Of a DNA stretch of 64,000 nt, positions 45,735 through 55,538 are shown one piece after another (positions within the stretch are counted from its first letter, which is position 1; each line of letters begins with the position of its first letter). The notes under the pieces were generated by a model. That model ran no database searches. It saw only the letters and a list, made by a program, of their open reading frames with translations, and was not told the origin of the DNA. Position numbers and translations under genes: made by a program. Where the stretch lies: NCBI RefSeq assembly GCF_004342065.1, contig NZ_SLZU01000012.1, positions 62,001 to 126,000 on the forward strand. The letters run 5' to 3'. This DNA is from Primorskyibacter sedentarius. Lineage in GTDB: Bacteria > Pseudomonadota > Alphaproteobacteria > Rhodobacterales > Rhodobacteraceae.

Positions 45735-47072
45735 TTATGGGCAGAAAAGATCGTTCGTCACACCCAGAACCATGATTGACAGGATCACCGCCAATCCAAG
45801 CGACATCAGCAGGCGCAGCGCTTTGTCAGAGGGTGGTCGACCGACGACCGCCTCATAGGCATAGAACACCAGGTGACCGCCATCCAGCACCGGGATGGGG
45901 AAAAGGTTCATCAGGCCGACAGCCGTGCTCAGCACCGCGATGAACCAGATGAAGCTGGTCGTGCCCTGGCTTGCCATTGCGCCTGACGCCTGCGCGATCC
46001 CGATCGGGCCGCTCAGGTTGCAGCTGCTGATGGCACCGGTGACCATGTGATAAAGCCCGGACAACGACCCGGTGATGATCCCCCAGGTTTGCGCGCCCGC
46101 CGCGTTCACGGCCTCTAACGGACCGGGGGTCGAAACGGCAGGTTCAAAGAACAGCCCGCCCGCGATGCCAATCCGCCACTGCGTCTTGAAACTATTGTCG
46201 GGCTGCGGTTCGTCCACGCGGCGCGGAACCAGCACGAAATCCAGCTCTTCCCCGGCGCGCCAGACATCGAGCTGCAGCGGGCGACCATCCGAATTCTCGA
46301 CGACCTCTTTCAGCTGATCGAACGCAAATACCGGCGCGCCGTCGATCCGCTGGATCACATCGCCCGGTTTCATTTCGATGTCGTAAGAGGCCGATTGCGG
46401 CACGATGCGCGTGGCGATGGCCGGATAGGGATAAGGGCCTTGCGCCTCCACCACCTGTCCATCGCGTTCGACGGTATAGGTGATTTGCGCCTCGACTGGC
46501 AGCGACGACATGAAGGTCTCGAACGCGGCGGCATCGTCGAAAGACGGCGGTTTCTGCCCGGCCACTTCCAGTATGACGTCCCCCGGCAAGAGCTGTTGCT
46601 CTACCGGCAAGGGGCGCAACTCTCCGACCGTCAGGGGTTCGGAGACCACGCCGCGCGCCATGAAGACGCCGGTAAACACAATGATCGACAGGATGAAGTT
46701 GAACACCGGCCCCGCAGCCACCGTGGCCGTGCGCGCCCAAAGCGGTGCGCCATTCATTGTCTGGCGACGTTCCTTGGCGTCCAGCCCCGCCAGTGACGCC
46801 TCGTCCACCCCACCAGAGGCATTGGCATCGCCGCGGAACTTGACGAAGCCACCAAGCGGCAGGGCCGCGATCTGCCAGCGGGTGCCGCGCTTGTCGACCC
46901 TGCTCCAGATCACCGGGCCAAACCCGAGAGAGAAGACATCCGCGCCGATCCCTGACCAGCGGCCGACGATATAATGGCCGAATTCATGGATCGCCACGAT
47001 GATCGAAAGCGCCACCACGAAGGCCGCGAGGGTTAGAAAAACACTACCGAATTGAGGGATTAACCCTGACAT
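45735..47072 (-). CDS. rseP: RseP-type site-2 zinc metalloprotease
   Basis: This 445-residue inner-membrane protease cleaves transmembrane substrates such as anti-sigma factors. The catalytic motif HEFGH (H29, E30, H33) is in the first helix and the second metal-ligand motif LDGG in FPIPVLDGGHL near the C-terminus. Two PDZ-like regions lie between (around residues 125-300). It is upstream of bamA as in E. coli, linking envelope stress with outer-membrane assembly. It starts 15 bases after the dxr stop. Confidence 0.95.
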   Translation of the reverse strand: MSGLIPQFGSVFLTLAAFVVALSIIVAIHEFGHYIVGRWSGIGADVFSLGFGPVIWSRVDKRGTRWQIAALPLGGFVKFRGDANASGGVDEASLAGLDAKERRQTMNGAPLWARTATVAAGPVFNFILSIIVFTGVFMARGVVSEPLTVGELRPLPVEQQLLPGDVILEVAGQKPPSFDDAAAFETFMSSLPVEAQITYTVERDGQVVEAQGPYPYPAIATRIVPQSASYDIEMKPGDVIQRIDGAPVFAFDQLKEVVENSDGRPLQLDVWRAGEELDFVLVPRRVDEPQPDNSFKTQWRIGIAGGLFFEPAVSTPGPLEAVNAAGAQTWGIITGSLSGLYHMVTGAISSCNLSGPIGIAQASGAMASQGTTSFIWFIAVLSTAVGLMNLFPIPVLDGGHLVFYAYEAVVGRPPSDKALRLLMSLGLAVILSIMVLGVTNDLFCP

Positions 47073-47087
47073 GCTTACGTACTCACC

Positions 47088-48269
47088 CTATTTCCTGCCA
47101 TTCCCGAGACGCCCTATCACCTCCCGCGCGGTTTGCCGAGCGAGATGGTCCAGTCTGGATACGTTATCAAGGGTGAACTCCGCATGAATATGTCCCGGCC
47201 GCCCCGAAATCTGCGTCAACACGTCCTCGACCACGCCCGGCATATCGGTAAACCCGATCTCTCCGGCGATGAACCCGTCGAGCGCCTGTTCCTTGGCGGC
47301 GTTGAACACCGCCCCTGACAGCCCGCCCGCCTGCATCACCTCCCTTGCCAGCCGCAAAGCCGGGTAGCGATCTTCGCAGGCCTTGCGGAAACTCAGCGTG
47401 CCGATGCTGGCCAGGTCAAGCCGCGCCACAGGAAGCTCTTGCCGCTCGGGCCAGTTGAGTGCGAACCCGATCGCATGGCGCATATCCGGCGGGCCGACAT
47501 GCGCCATCAACGCCCCGTCATTGAACCCGACCAGCGCATGCACGAGCGATTCCGGGTGCACCACGGTTTCGATCTTCTCGGGCGACAGACCAAAGAACTC
47601 CCGCGTTTCAATAAGTTCCAGTGCCTTGTTGAACATCGACGCGGAATCGATCGTGATCCGCTGGCCCATATCCCAGTTGGGATGGGTCGCCGCCTGTTCG
47701 GGCGTGGCATGGGCCAGCCTTTCGATTGGCCAATCGCGGAACGCCCCGCCGGATGCCGTGATGATCACACGCTCCACGGCCGCGATATCCTCGCCGATCA
47801 GGGCCTGAAAGACCGCGGAATGTTCGCTGTCAACCGGCAGGATGCGGGCATTGTGGTCCTTCGCCATGCGCAACATCAGCGCGCCGGCAGCAACCATGCT
47901 TTCCTTGTTGGCCAGCGCCAGTGTCGCGCCCTGCTCCAGCGCCTTCAAACCCGGGGCCAGACCCGCAGCCCCAACGATGGCCGACATCACCCAATCAGCA
48001 GGCCGGGTGGCCGCCTCAACCAGCGCGCCCTGCCCGGCTGCCGCCTTGATCCCGCTGCCCGCCAACGCCTCCCGAAGCGCGCCAAGGCGTTCGGGATCCG
48101 CCGTCACAGCGATCTCTGCGCGGTGTTGTTTTGCCTGCTGGGCCAAGAGAGCGATATTCTGGCCGCCGGTCAGCGCCACGACGTGATAGTTGTCCGCCGC
48201 GCGCCCGATCAGGTCCAGCGTGCTTTGCCCGATGGATCCGGTTGACCCGAAAACTGAGATGCGCCTCAT
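47088..48269 (-). CDS. dxr: 1-deoxy-D-xylulose 5-phosphate reductoisomerase
   Basis: This 393-residue enzyme converts DXP to MEP with NADPH in the non-mevalonate isoprenoid pathway. The NADPH motif GSTGSIGQST is at residues 8-17. The metal/substrate block PVDSEHSAVFQ and the flexible loop region ITASGGAFRDWP follow. The C-terminal domain is complete. Its ATG shares one base with the cdsA stop (TAATG), a tight coupling in the envelope operon. Confidence 0.96.
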   Translation of the reverse strand: MRRISVFGSTGSIGQSTLDLIGRAADNYHVVALTGGQNIALLAQQAKQHRAEIAVTADPERLGALREALAGSGIKAAAGQGALVEAATRPADWVMSAIVGAAGLAPGLKALEQGATLALANKESMVAAGALMLRMAKDHNARILPVDSEHSAVFQALIGEDIAAVERVIITASGGAFRDWPIERLAHATPEQAATHPNWDMGQRITIDSASMFNKALELIETREFFGLSPEKIETVVHPESLVHALVGFNDGALMAHVGPPDMRHAIGFALNWPERQELPVARLDLASIGTLSFRKACEDRYPALRLAREVMQAGGLSGAVFNAAKEQALDGFIAGEIGFTDMPGVVEDVLTQISGRPGHIHAEFTLDNVSRLDHLARQTAREVIGRLGNGRK

Positions 48270-49057
48270 TACACCCCCGGCGGGAAATGCACGATCTGAC
48301 CGACCAGAAGAAGAAAAACCGCCGCCGCCAGCATGCCATCAAAGCGATCAAGAAGGCCGCCATGGCCGGGAATGAGGCTGGAGCTGTCCTTCACCCCGCA
48401 GCGGCGTTTGATGGCACTTTCAGCGATATCACCCATTTGCGACGCCATAGCCGCCGCGATGCTGATCCCGATCAGCTCTGATCCGGTTTGGGTGAAGCTG
48501 GCAAAGATCGCGCCCACGATCCCCGCGCAGATCCAGCCCGCAACCGTGCCTGACCAGGTTTTCTTGGGGCTGACACGGGGCCAGAATTTCGGCCCCCCGA
48601 TCATCCGTCCGGCGAAATAGCCACCGACATCGGTGACGATCACCACGAGGACAAGCCAGAGCATCCAGACAAGCCCGAATTCGTCGCGCAGCGCCATCAT
48701 GCCGTAGCCTGCAAGCATGATGAAGGCGGTGTAGATCATGTAGGTGGGTGCCCGGCGACGCAGCAGGGCAAAGCCCAGAAGTGCGGGCGCCAGAAGCAAA
48801 GGCAGCGCGAAACCGGTCGGCAGTTCGATGGCAAGCATCGTGGCCAGTGCGGCGAACGCGCCCAGAAAAAGCATCCGCTCATAGCTTTCGCCCTGAAGCA
48901 TGACCGCAAGTTCCCAGACCATGATCCCCGACACAGCAGCGATCAGCAGGTGCCACCAGATGCCCCCAAGGGACACTGCCAGAAGGCCCACAACGACCAT
49001 GACCGCGGCAGATATCAGCCGTGGGGCCAGATCATCCCATTTCGGAGATGGCGTCAT
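48269..49057 (-). CDS. cdsA: Phosphatidate cytidylyltransferase CdsA
   Basis: This 262-residue integral membrane enzyme makes CDP-diacylglycerol for phospholipid synthesis. It has about seven hydrophobic helices and the C-terminal signature SQMGDIAESAIKRRCGVKDSSSLIPGHGGLLDRFDG (CDP-alcohol/phosphatidate signature). It overlaps uppS by 4 bases and touches dxr. The order uppS-cdsA-dxr is conserved in most proteobacteria. Confidence 0.95.
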   Translation of the reverse strand: MTPSPKWDDLAPRLISAAVMVVVGLLAVSLGGIWWHLLIAAVSGIMVWELAVMLQGESYERMLFLGAFAALATMLAIELPTGFALPLLLAPALLGFALLRRRAPTYMIYTAFIMLAGYGMMALRDEFGLVWMLWLVLVVIVTDVGGYFAGRMIGGPKFWPRVSPKKTWSGTVAGWICAGIVGAIFASFTQTGSELIGISIAAAMASQMGDIAESAIKRRCGVKDSSSLIPGHGGLLDRFDGMLAAAVFLLLVGQIVHFPPGV

Positions 49058-49779
49058 GCGATGACAGCACCAAAACGGCGATCACGCCCCGAAAACGCCT
49101 TGGTCAACTGCGCGAACTCGGCGGCCGTGAAATCGGGCCAGAGCGTGTCGATGAATTCATATTCGGCATAGGCGGATTGCCAGAGCAGGAAGTTGGAAAT
49201 TCGCGCCTCGCCGCTGGTCCGGATAACAAGATCCGGATCGGGCAGAACGCAGGTATCCAGGTAGCGTGGCAGCGTCTCTTCGTTGACCGCGCGCGGATCA
49301 AGCCTGCCATCGGCGACATCCTGTGCCAGCCTGCGGGTGGCGCGCGCGACCTCGTCCCGCCCACCGTAGTTGATCGCGATGGTCAGGTTGACGCCAGTGC
49401 AATGCGACGTCATCAGCTCCAGATCGTCCATCAGCGTGACCAGCTTGTCGTCAAGCTTGATCCGGTCACCGATGAAGCGAACCTGCACATTTTCCCTCAA
49501 CAGAGATTGCGCCTCGCGGGAGATATAGCGCCGGAACAGGCTCATCAGCCCGGCGACCTCGCTTTGGGTCCGCTTCCAGTTTTCGGTAGAAAACGCGAAT
49601 ATTGTCAGGTACTTGACGCCCGCATCGGGGCAAGCCTCGACAATCTCGCGGACACGTTTCGCGCCAGCATGATGACCAAACAGCCGAGGTTTGCCCTTCT
49701 GGGTGGCCCAGCGGCCGTTGCCATCCATGATAATGGCAACATGACGTGGGCCCTTGCCCTCGCGGATCGGTTTGATCAT
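49054..49779 (-). CDS. uppS: Undecaprenyl diphosphate synthase (cis-prenyltransferase)
   Basis: This 241-residue enzyme builds the C55 carrier lipid for peptidoglycan. The active-site motif IIMDGNGRWA (D19) is at the N-terminus, and FAFSTENWKR, RFIGDR and IRTSGEARISNFLLWQSAYAEYEF follow, all family markers. A 4-base overlap leads to cdsA. It starts 27 bases after the frr stop, within the same operon. Confidence 0.96.
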   Translation of the reverse strand: MIKPIREGKGPRHVAIIMDGNGRWATQKGKPRLFGHHAGAKRVREIVEACPDAGVKYLTIFAFSTENWKRTQSEVAGLMSLFRRYISREAQSLLRENVQVRFIGDRIKLDDKLVTLMDDLELMTSHCTGVNLTIAINYGGRDEVARATRRLAQDVADGRLDPRAVNEETLPRYLDTCVLPDPDLVIRTSGEARISNFLLWQSAYAEYEFIDTLWPDFTAAEFAQLTKAFSGRDRRFGAVIA

Positions 49780-49806
49780 TGCTTTCTCCTCGTCGGCGGG
49801 TCCGAT

Positions 49807-50376
49807 TCAGACCTGCATGATCTCTTCCTGCTTGGTCTCGAGAGCCTTGTCGATCAGGGCGATATACTTGTCGGTAAGCTCCTGCACCTCGGTTTCCCAG
49901 AACTTCTGGTCATCCTCGGAAAGCCTGCCGTCATTCTTTGCCTTCTTGGTCTGGTCCATGCCGTCCCGGCGCACATTGCGCACAGCGACGCGGGCGTGTT
50001 CGGCATATTGACCGGCAACCTTAGTCAGCTCGCGGCGGCGTTCTTCGTTCAGCTCGGGGATCGGCAGCATGATGATGGTGCCGTTGAGCTGCGGGTTGAT
50101 GCCCAGCCCGCTTTCGCGGATCGCCTTTTCAACCTTGCCGACAAGACCCTTGTCCCAGACATTGATCGTGACCATGCGCGGTTCGGGCACGTTCACCGTG
50201 CCGACCTGGTTGATCGGCGTCATCTGGCCATAGGCGTCGACCTGAACAGGTTCCAGCATCGACGCCGAAGCCCGACCGGTGCGCAGCGAGGCGAATTCGG
50301 TGCGGAGGCTGGCCATGGCGCCATCCATGCGGCGTTTCAGGTCATCGGTGTCGAGTTCGAAATCTTCATCAGCCAT
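49807..50376 (-). CDS. frr: Ribosome recycling factor
   Basis: This 189-residue protein dissociates ribosomes from mRNA after termination together with EF-G. The three-helix bundle sequence is typical: [24 protein letters not shown], then [15 protein letters not shown], then [14 protein letters not shown] start at 50376 (MADEDFEL), preceded by AAAGAGACC; the frame to 50535 is not required. It lies after pyrH in the order pyrH-frr-uppS, with a 249-base gap. Confidence 0.96.
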   Translation of the reverse strand: MADEDFELDTDDLKRRMDGAMASLRTEFASLRTGRASASMLEPVQVDAYGQMTPINQVGTVNVPEPRMVTINVWDKGLVGKVEKAIRESGLGINPQLNGTIIMLPIPELNEERRRELTKVAGQYAEHARVAVRNVRRDGMDQTKKAKNDGRLSEDDQKFWETEVQELTDKYIALIDKALETKQEEIMQV

Positions 50377-50625
50377 TTGTTGGTCTCTTTGGTCTTGGAG
50401 CCTGCAATATGAGGTCTCTATAACGCTATTGTTAGCGCAATGTATAGGCGAAGCAGCGCCCGCTCGGGGGGAAAACCGCTGCCCAAGATGCAGCAATGCA
50501 ACGCAACCGGCACGACAAGCGAAGGAATCGTCCATCCCCTGTGGTATCGGTCGGAAACATTAACAACTTCGCACCGGCACCGCGAATGTGCCAAGGCGGC
50601 CGCGTGATCGGGTCAACGCCCCTTC

Positions 50626-51360
50626 TCAGGAATGGACGGTCGTGTAGGTGCCCTGCCCTGCAAGAATGCCGCGGAAGCCGCCCGGTTCGTCAAGGCTGAA
50701 GACGATGATCGGCAGGTTGTTGTCGCGCGCCAGCGCGATCGCCGACGCGTCCATCACGCCCAGATGCTGCGCCAGAACCTCGTCATAGGTCACCCTGTCA
50801 TAGCGCTTGGCGTCGTCATGTTTGACAGGGTCTTTATCATAGACGCCGTCAACCTTCGTGCCCTTGAAGATCGCCTCGCAAGCCATTTCATTGGCACGCA
50901 AAGTTGCCGCCGTATCCGTGGTGAAATAGGGGTTGCCCGTCCCTGCGGCAAAGATGCAGACACGCTTCTTTTCAAGGTGCCGGACAGCGCGGCGGCGAAT
51001 ATAGGGCTCGCAGACCTGATCCATCGGGATGGCGCTGATGACGCGGGTGAAGACACCCATCTGTTCAAGTGCCGCCTGCATCGCCAATGCGTTCATCACC
51101 GTGGCAAGCATGCCCATGTAATCTGCGGTCGTCCGCTCCATTCCCTGGGCCGCGCCAGACAATCCGCGAAAGATATTGCCGCCGCCGATGACCATGCAAA
51201 TCTCGACACCCATATCATGGACGGATTTGACCTCTTCGGCGATGCGCTGCACGGTTGGCGGGTGCAGCCCGTAGCCTTGGTCGCCCATCAGCGCCTCGCC
51301 TGAAATCTTCAAGAGGACGCGTTTGAATGTCGTCTGCGGGGCGGAGGCGGTTTGGGGCAT
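50626..51360 (-). CDS. pyrH: UMP kinase PyrH
   Basis: This 244-residue hexameric enzyme phosphorylates UMP to UDP. The amino acid kinase fold shows [26 protein letters not shown], and the [15 protein letters not shown] helix. I use the start at 51360 (MPQTASAPQ) after GGAAGAG. It is the first gene of the envelope operon here; rpsB and tsf, which often precede it, are absent, and miaA is divergent. Confidence 0.96.
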   Translation of the reverse strand: MPQTASAPQTTFKRVLLKISGEALMGDQGYGLHPPTVQRIAEEVKSVHDMGVEICMVIGGGNIFRGLSGAAQGMERTTADYMGMLATVMNALAMQAALEQMGVFTRVISAIPMDQVCEPYIRRRAVRHLEKKRVCIFAAGTGNPYFTTDTAATLRANEMACEAIFKGTKVDGVYDKDPVKHDDAKRYDRVTYDEVLAQHLGVMDASAIALARDNNLPIIVFSLDEPGGFRGILAGQGTYTTVHS

Positions 51361-51487
51361 GTTGCGTCTCTTCCGGGCAAGGGGATAGGATCGCGCGCAA
51401 AATGTCCGAAAACGCGAGCAGATACAATGCATGGTAACCCCCCTACGCGGATAATCGCGGCATTTCTTGTCGCAACGGTGATCCGTC

Positions 51488-52381
51488 TTGGCTGAGGCGT
51501 TCTCGGCCAGCGCGCTGTCGCCTGATCTGCCGGTGCTGATTGCCGGGCCAACCGCCTCAGGAAAATCCGCGCTGGCGCTGGAGATAGCTGAAACCCAGGG
51601 CGGTGTGATCGTGAATGCGGACGCGATACAGGTCTATGCCAACTGGCGCATCCTGACTGCGCGCCCTTCCGCCGAGGACGAATCCCGCGTGCCGCATAAG
51701 CTCTATGGCCATGTGCCCGGCGATCAGGCCTATTCGGTGGGCCACTGGCTGCGCGAGCTTGAACCGATCCTGCAAGGCCCGCTTCGACCGATCATCGTGG
51801 GCGGCACCGGGCTTTATTTCACGGCGCTGACGGAAGGGCTGGCCGAGATACCGCCAACCCCTGCCCCGATCCGCGCCGAGGCCGATCACCGTATTGCAAC
51901 GCAAGGCCGCGAGGCGCTGCTGGCAGAGCTGGATGCCGACACGCTCCGCCGGATTGACGTGCTGAACCCGATGCGCGTTCAGCGCGCCTGGGAGGTGCAG
52001 CGCAGCACCGGCCGGGGAATCGCCTCCTGGCAAGATGACACGCCGCCGCCGCGCCTGCCCCTATCGGGCGTGCAGCCCGTGCTGTTCGACGTATCCAGGG
52101 ACTGGCTGAATGCGCGTATCGCCCGCCGGTTCGACGCGATGCTCAAACTGGGAGCGTTGGAGGAAGCGCGCAGTAATCTGGACAGTTTTTCGCCCGCATT
52201 GCCATCGGCCAAGGCCATCGGGGCGAGCGACTTGATCGCCCATCTGCGCGGCGAGATGACACTGGACGAAGCGCGCGAGGCAGCGACCATCGCGACCCGT
52301 CAGTTCGCCAAACGACAGCGGACATGGTTCCGGGCGCGCATGAAATGCTGGGCGCGCTACCGGCCAGACATCAAGGCCTGA
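51488..52381 (+). CDS. miaA: tRNA dimethylallyltransferase MiaA
   Basis: This 297-residue enzyme attaches a dimethylallyl group to A37 of tRNAs reading UNN codons. The P-loop is AGPTASGKS at residues 19-27, followed by [19 protein letters not shown], and the [12 protein letters not shown] block; the C-terminal [12 protein letters not shown] is the tRNA-contact motif. It starts with the rare codon TTG at 51488. It diverges from pyrH by 127 bases. Confidence 0.94.
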   Translation: MAEAFSASALSPDLPVLIAGPTASGKSALALEIAETQGGVIVNADAIQVYANWRILTARPSAEDESRVPHKLYGHVPGDQAYSVGHWLRELEPILQGPLRPIIVGGTGLYFTALTEGLAEIPPTPAPIRAEADHRIATQGREALLAELDADTLRRIDVLNPMRVQRAWEVQRSTGRGIASWQDDTPPPRLPLSGVQPVLFDVSRDWLNARIARRFDAMLKLGALEEARSNLDSFSPALPSAKAIGASDLIAHLRGEMTLDEAREAATIATRQFAKRQRTWFRARMKCWARYRPDIKA

Positions 52382-52750
52382 CCCTTAAACGACCGTCAAC
52401 GCGACGAGTTACGCCACGGCAGGCGAAGGCGCAGAACAGTCGCAAGGCCCGCCGATCTTTCGAAATGCGTCCTGCCGGAAATCGACGCCTGGAAACCTGC
52501 CATACAGCCCGACCGCCATGCGCCCCAGAGACGTGTTCGTCCTTTCTGCCCACCTTATTTGGTCGTTTTTGGCTAGTATCAATGTCGCAATCGCGCCATC
52601 AAGGGGCGGATCAAACCGTTGACGGCAGCGCACAAAACGTGCCGAATGCGCAAAACAAAACGGCAGCGCCGGGACTGGAGCCTGCAATCGCCCCGCACCC
52701 GATACGCGCGATAACCGTTCCAAAACAAGACTGTCCACTGGGAGACTGGA
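52382..52750. other. 369-base intergenic gap before the peptide ABC operon
   Basis: This gap lies between miaA and the peptide-type binding-protein gene, both on the plus strand. I see no ORF with a ribosome site and no strong terminator for miaA. An AT-rich stretch around 52556-52590 (TTATTT ... TATCAAT) may hold the promoter. The last bases provide GGGAGACTGG, the ribosome site of the next gene. Confidence 0.4.
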
Positions 52751-54418
52751 ATGACCAATAACATCGAAACGCCCGACCCGTTGCACCCCGCAGCGCACAT
52801 GTATGCGAATGAATTCAAACAGGGCAAGCTCAGCCGCCGGGAGTTTCTGACCCGCACAACGACGCTGGGCCTGTCTGCCGCCGCCGCCTATGCCCTTGGC
52901 GGGCTGGCGCAACCGGCGAAGGCTCAGGAAACCCCGGCAGAGGGCGGCACTTTGCGGATCGAAACTTTCGTGAAGGCGATGAAGGATCCCCGAGCCTATG
53001 ACTGGTCCGAGATCGGCAACCAGTCCCGCGGCATCTACGAATACCTTGTTCAGTACGAAAATGACGGCAGCTTCACACCGATGCTTCTGGAAAGCTGGGA
53101 GGTCAATGATGACGCCACCCAGTATACGCTTAACGTGCGACAGGGCGTAACCTGGAACAACGGCGACCCCTTCACCGCAGAGGATGTGGCCCGCAACATT
53201 CGCGGCTGGTGCGATACGTCGATGGAAGAAAACTCCATGGCGTCGCGCATGGGTGGGCTGATTGACGAGGCCACAGGTCAGGCGCGCGAAGATGCCGTTG
53301 TGGTGGTTGATGACCACACGGTTCAGCTGAACCTTTCGTCCCCTGACATCGCGGTGATCGCCAACATGTCCGATTACCCATCGGCGATCATGCATGCCAA
53401 TTACGACGGCGGAAACCCGTTCGATTTCGGCATCGGCACCGGACCGTTCAAGCCGGTGGTGCTGGAGGTCGGCGTGCGCTGCGTCATCGAACGCAATACC
53501 GAGCATACATGGTGGGGAACAGAGGTCTTCGGCGGACCCTATCTCGACCGGATCGAGATGATCGATTACGGCACTGATCCGGCCTCTTGGGTGGCGGCGG
53601 CAGAATCCGAAGAGGTTGATCTGCTTTACGAATCCGTCGGTGATTTCGTCGACATCCTGACCGCGATTGGCTGGACCCCGACAGAGACGGTAACCGCCTC
53701 TACCGCGGTGTTCCGCACCAATCAGGTTGCAGAGGTCGATGGCCGGGCTCCTTACGCCAATGCCGACGTCCGCAAGGCGCTGGCGCTGGCCGTCGACAAT
53801 GCCGTCTGCCTGGAGCTTGGCTATGCCGACCGGGGCGAGATCGCGCGCAACGATCACGTCTGCCCGATACACCCGGCCTATGCGGATCTTGGACCGGCGG
53901 AGCATGATCCGGCGAAGGCAAAGGAGATGATGGATGCCTCTGAATTCGCAGATTTCGAACACGAGCTGATCACCATCGACGATGACTGGCAGAAGAATAC
54001 GGGTGACGTGATCGCGGCCCAGCTGCGCGACGCCGGTATTTCGATCAAGCGCACCATCCTGCCCGGGTCCACCTTTTGGAACGACTGGACGAAATATCCG
54101 TTCAGCTCGACCAGCTGGAACCACCGCCCGCTGGAGGTTCAGGTGCTGAGCCTTGCCTATCGCAGCGGTCAGGCATGGAATGAAAGCGCCTATGCCAGCC
54201 CGGATTTCGACGCGCTGATGGCAGAGGCGCTGTCCATTGCCGATGCGGATGCGCGGCGCGAGGTGATGGCCAAGATCCAGCAGCTGATGCGCGACGATGC
54301 CGTCATCATCCAGCCTTACTGGCGCAATCTTTACAATCACCACAACGGCAAGCTGGTGAATGTCGAAAAACACCCAGCGCATGAATTCCACTTCTACAAG
54401 TTCGGATTTGCCGCCTGA
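52751..54418 (+). CDS. Peptide/nickel-type ABC transporter binding protein (SBP_bac_5)
   Basis: This 555-residue periplasmic protein has a twin-arginine signal (SRREFLTRT at residues 28-36) and a long N-terminal region before it, so it is probably exported by Tat. The mature part shows family features of cluster C binding proteins: [35 protein letters not shown] and [11 protein letters not shown]. The ligand may be a peptide, nickel complex or opine. Permease genes and a fused ATPase follow. A 9-base hairpin lies after its stop. Confidence 0.9.
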   Translation: MTNNIETPDPLHPAAHMYANEFKQGKLSRREFLTRTTTLGLSAAAAYALGGLAQPAKAQETPAEGGTLRIETFVKAMKDPRAYDWSEIGNQSRGIYEYLVQYENDGSFTPMLLESWEVNDDATQYTLNVRQGVTWNNGDPFTAEDVARNIRGWCDTSMEENSMASRMGGLIDEATGQAREDAVVVVDDHTVQLNLSSPDIAVIANMSDYPSAIMHANYDGGNPFDFGIGTGPFKPVVLEVGVRCVIERNTEHTWWGTEVFGGPYLDRIEMIDYGTDPASWVAAAESEEVDLLYESVGDFVDILTAIGWTPTETVTASTAVFRTNQVAEVDGRAPYANADVRKALALAVDNAVCLELGYADRGEIARNDHVCPIHPAYADLGPAEHDPAKAKEMMDASEFADFEHELITIDDDWQKNTGDVIAAQLRDAGISIKRTILPGSTFWNDWTKYPFSSTSWNHRPLEVQVLSLAYRSGQAWNESAYASPDFDALMAEALSIADADARREVMAKIQQLMRDDAVIIQPYWRNLYNHHNGKLVNVEKHPAHEFHFYKFGFAA

Positions 54419-54424
54419 TCCCTT

Positions 54425-54448
54425 GCCGGGGCCCTTCGCGGCCCCGGC
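54425..54448 (+). terminator. Attenuator hairpin after the peptide-binding gene
   Basis: A perfect 9-base G/C stem (GCCGGGGCC at 54425-54433, GGCCCCGGC at 54440-54448) with a CTTCGC loop lies 7 bases past the stop. No T-run follows. It likely stabilises the upstream mRNA or reduces read-through to the permease genes. Confidence 0.6.
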
Positions 54449-54478
54449 CTGACCAAACCATCAGTCAGAAGGGACGCC

Positions 54479-55525
54479 ATGGGACTGTTCATACTACGCC
54501 GCTTGGGCGTGATGCTGCTGACCACGCTTTGCCTGACCTTTGTGGTGTTCTGGCTGACCAACCTTCAGCCGAACCTCGAAAAGCTCGCCAAGACGCAAGG
54601 CAACATGCGCATGACCGACGAGCAGGTCACCTCCTGGCTGGAAACGCGCGGCTATGCGCGGCCCGCGCTGGTCAAATATGGCGAATGGCTGGGCGTGGTG
54701 CCCGGATGGCGCTATGACGCGCCGGACGGCTCTGTTCAGGCCAGGTGCCTGACCGAGGGCGCATCGATCGAAACAGCCCCCCGCTATTGCGGCATCCTTC
54801 AGGGGGAGTGGGGCTATTCCACCGTCTTTCGCGAGGATGTCAGCAAGATCATCGGTATCCGTCTGGGCCTGACCGCAAAGCTGATGTTCTGGGTCATGGT
54901 GCTGATGGTCCCTTCCGCGCTGATCCTTGGCGTGCTTGCGGGAATGCGAGAAGGCTCCCGCACGGACCGGACGCTTTCGACCATCTCCATCACCACTACG
55001 GCGACACCGGAATATGTCTCTGGTGTGATCCTGATCGCGGTCTTCGCCTCATCTGCCGTGGGGTTGAAATGGTTCAAGGGCACGGCGACCTCTGCGATGG
55101 AGGACGCGAATTTCGGCAATTTCTTCCTGCCGGTCCTGACGATTGCCCTGTACGGGATGGGCTATATCGCACGAATGACGCGGGCCTCCATGGCCGAAGT
55201 CATGACCGCGCAATATATCCGCACCGCCCGCCTGAAAGGCGTCAGCTTTCGCGACATCGTGATGAAACATGCGCTGCGCAACGCGCTGATCGCACCCTTC
55301 ACCGTCATCATGTTGCAGTTTCCCTGGCTTCTGAACGGTGTTGTCATCGTGGAAACCCTGTTCAATTACAAAGGCTTCGGCTGGACGCTGGTGCAGGCCG
55401 CCGGCAATAATGACATTGAGCTCCTGCTGGGTGTCTCGGTCGTGTCCGTGATCGTGGTGCTGGTGACGCAGCTGATTTCCGATATCGGCTACGTGTATCT
55501 CAACCCGCGCATCAGCGTGTCCTGA
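54479..55525 (+). CDS. DppB-type ABC transporter permease
   Basis: This 348-residue permease has six helices. The first is followed by a periplasmic segment of about 85 residues (roughly residues 33-115), and then the core with EAA loop RTARLKGVSFRDIVMKHALRNALIAPF, a standard BPD_transp_1 signature. The loop with MTDEQVTSWLETRGY is longer than usual but seen in the DppB group. It is 13 bases before the next permease. Confidence 0.92.
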   Translation: MGLFILRRLGVMLLTTLCLTFVVFWLTNLQPNLEKLAKTQGNMRMTDEQVTSWLETRGYARPALVKYGEWLGVVPGWRYDAPDGSVQARCLTEGASIETAPRYCGILQGEWGYSTVFREDVSKIIGIRLGLTAKLMFWVMVLMVPSALILGVLAGMREGSRTDRTLSTISITTTATPEYVSGVILIAVFASSAVGLKWFKGTATSAMEDANFGNFFLPVLTIALYGMGYIARMTRASMAEVMTAQYIRTARLKGVSFRDIVMKHALRNALIAPFTVIMLQFPWLLNGVVIVETLFNYKGFGWTLVQAAGNNDIELLLGVSVVSVIVVLVTQLISDIGYVYLNPRISVS

Positions 55526-55538
55526 GGAGCGACAGATC

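Noticed and set aside
43311-45779. An 822-residue plus-strand ORF opposite bamA
   Set aside because: It is antisense to a clear bamA gene; the long frame reflects codon bias of GC-rich DNA.
52409-54391. A 660-residue minus-strand ORF opposite the peptide-binding gene
   Set aside because: Same reason: the plus strand encodes a well-supported binding protein with signal and ribosome site.
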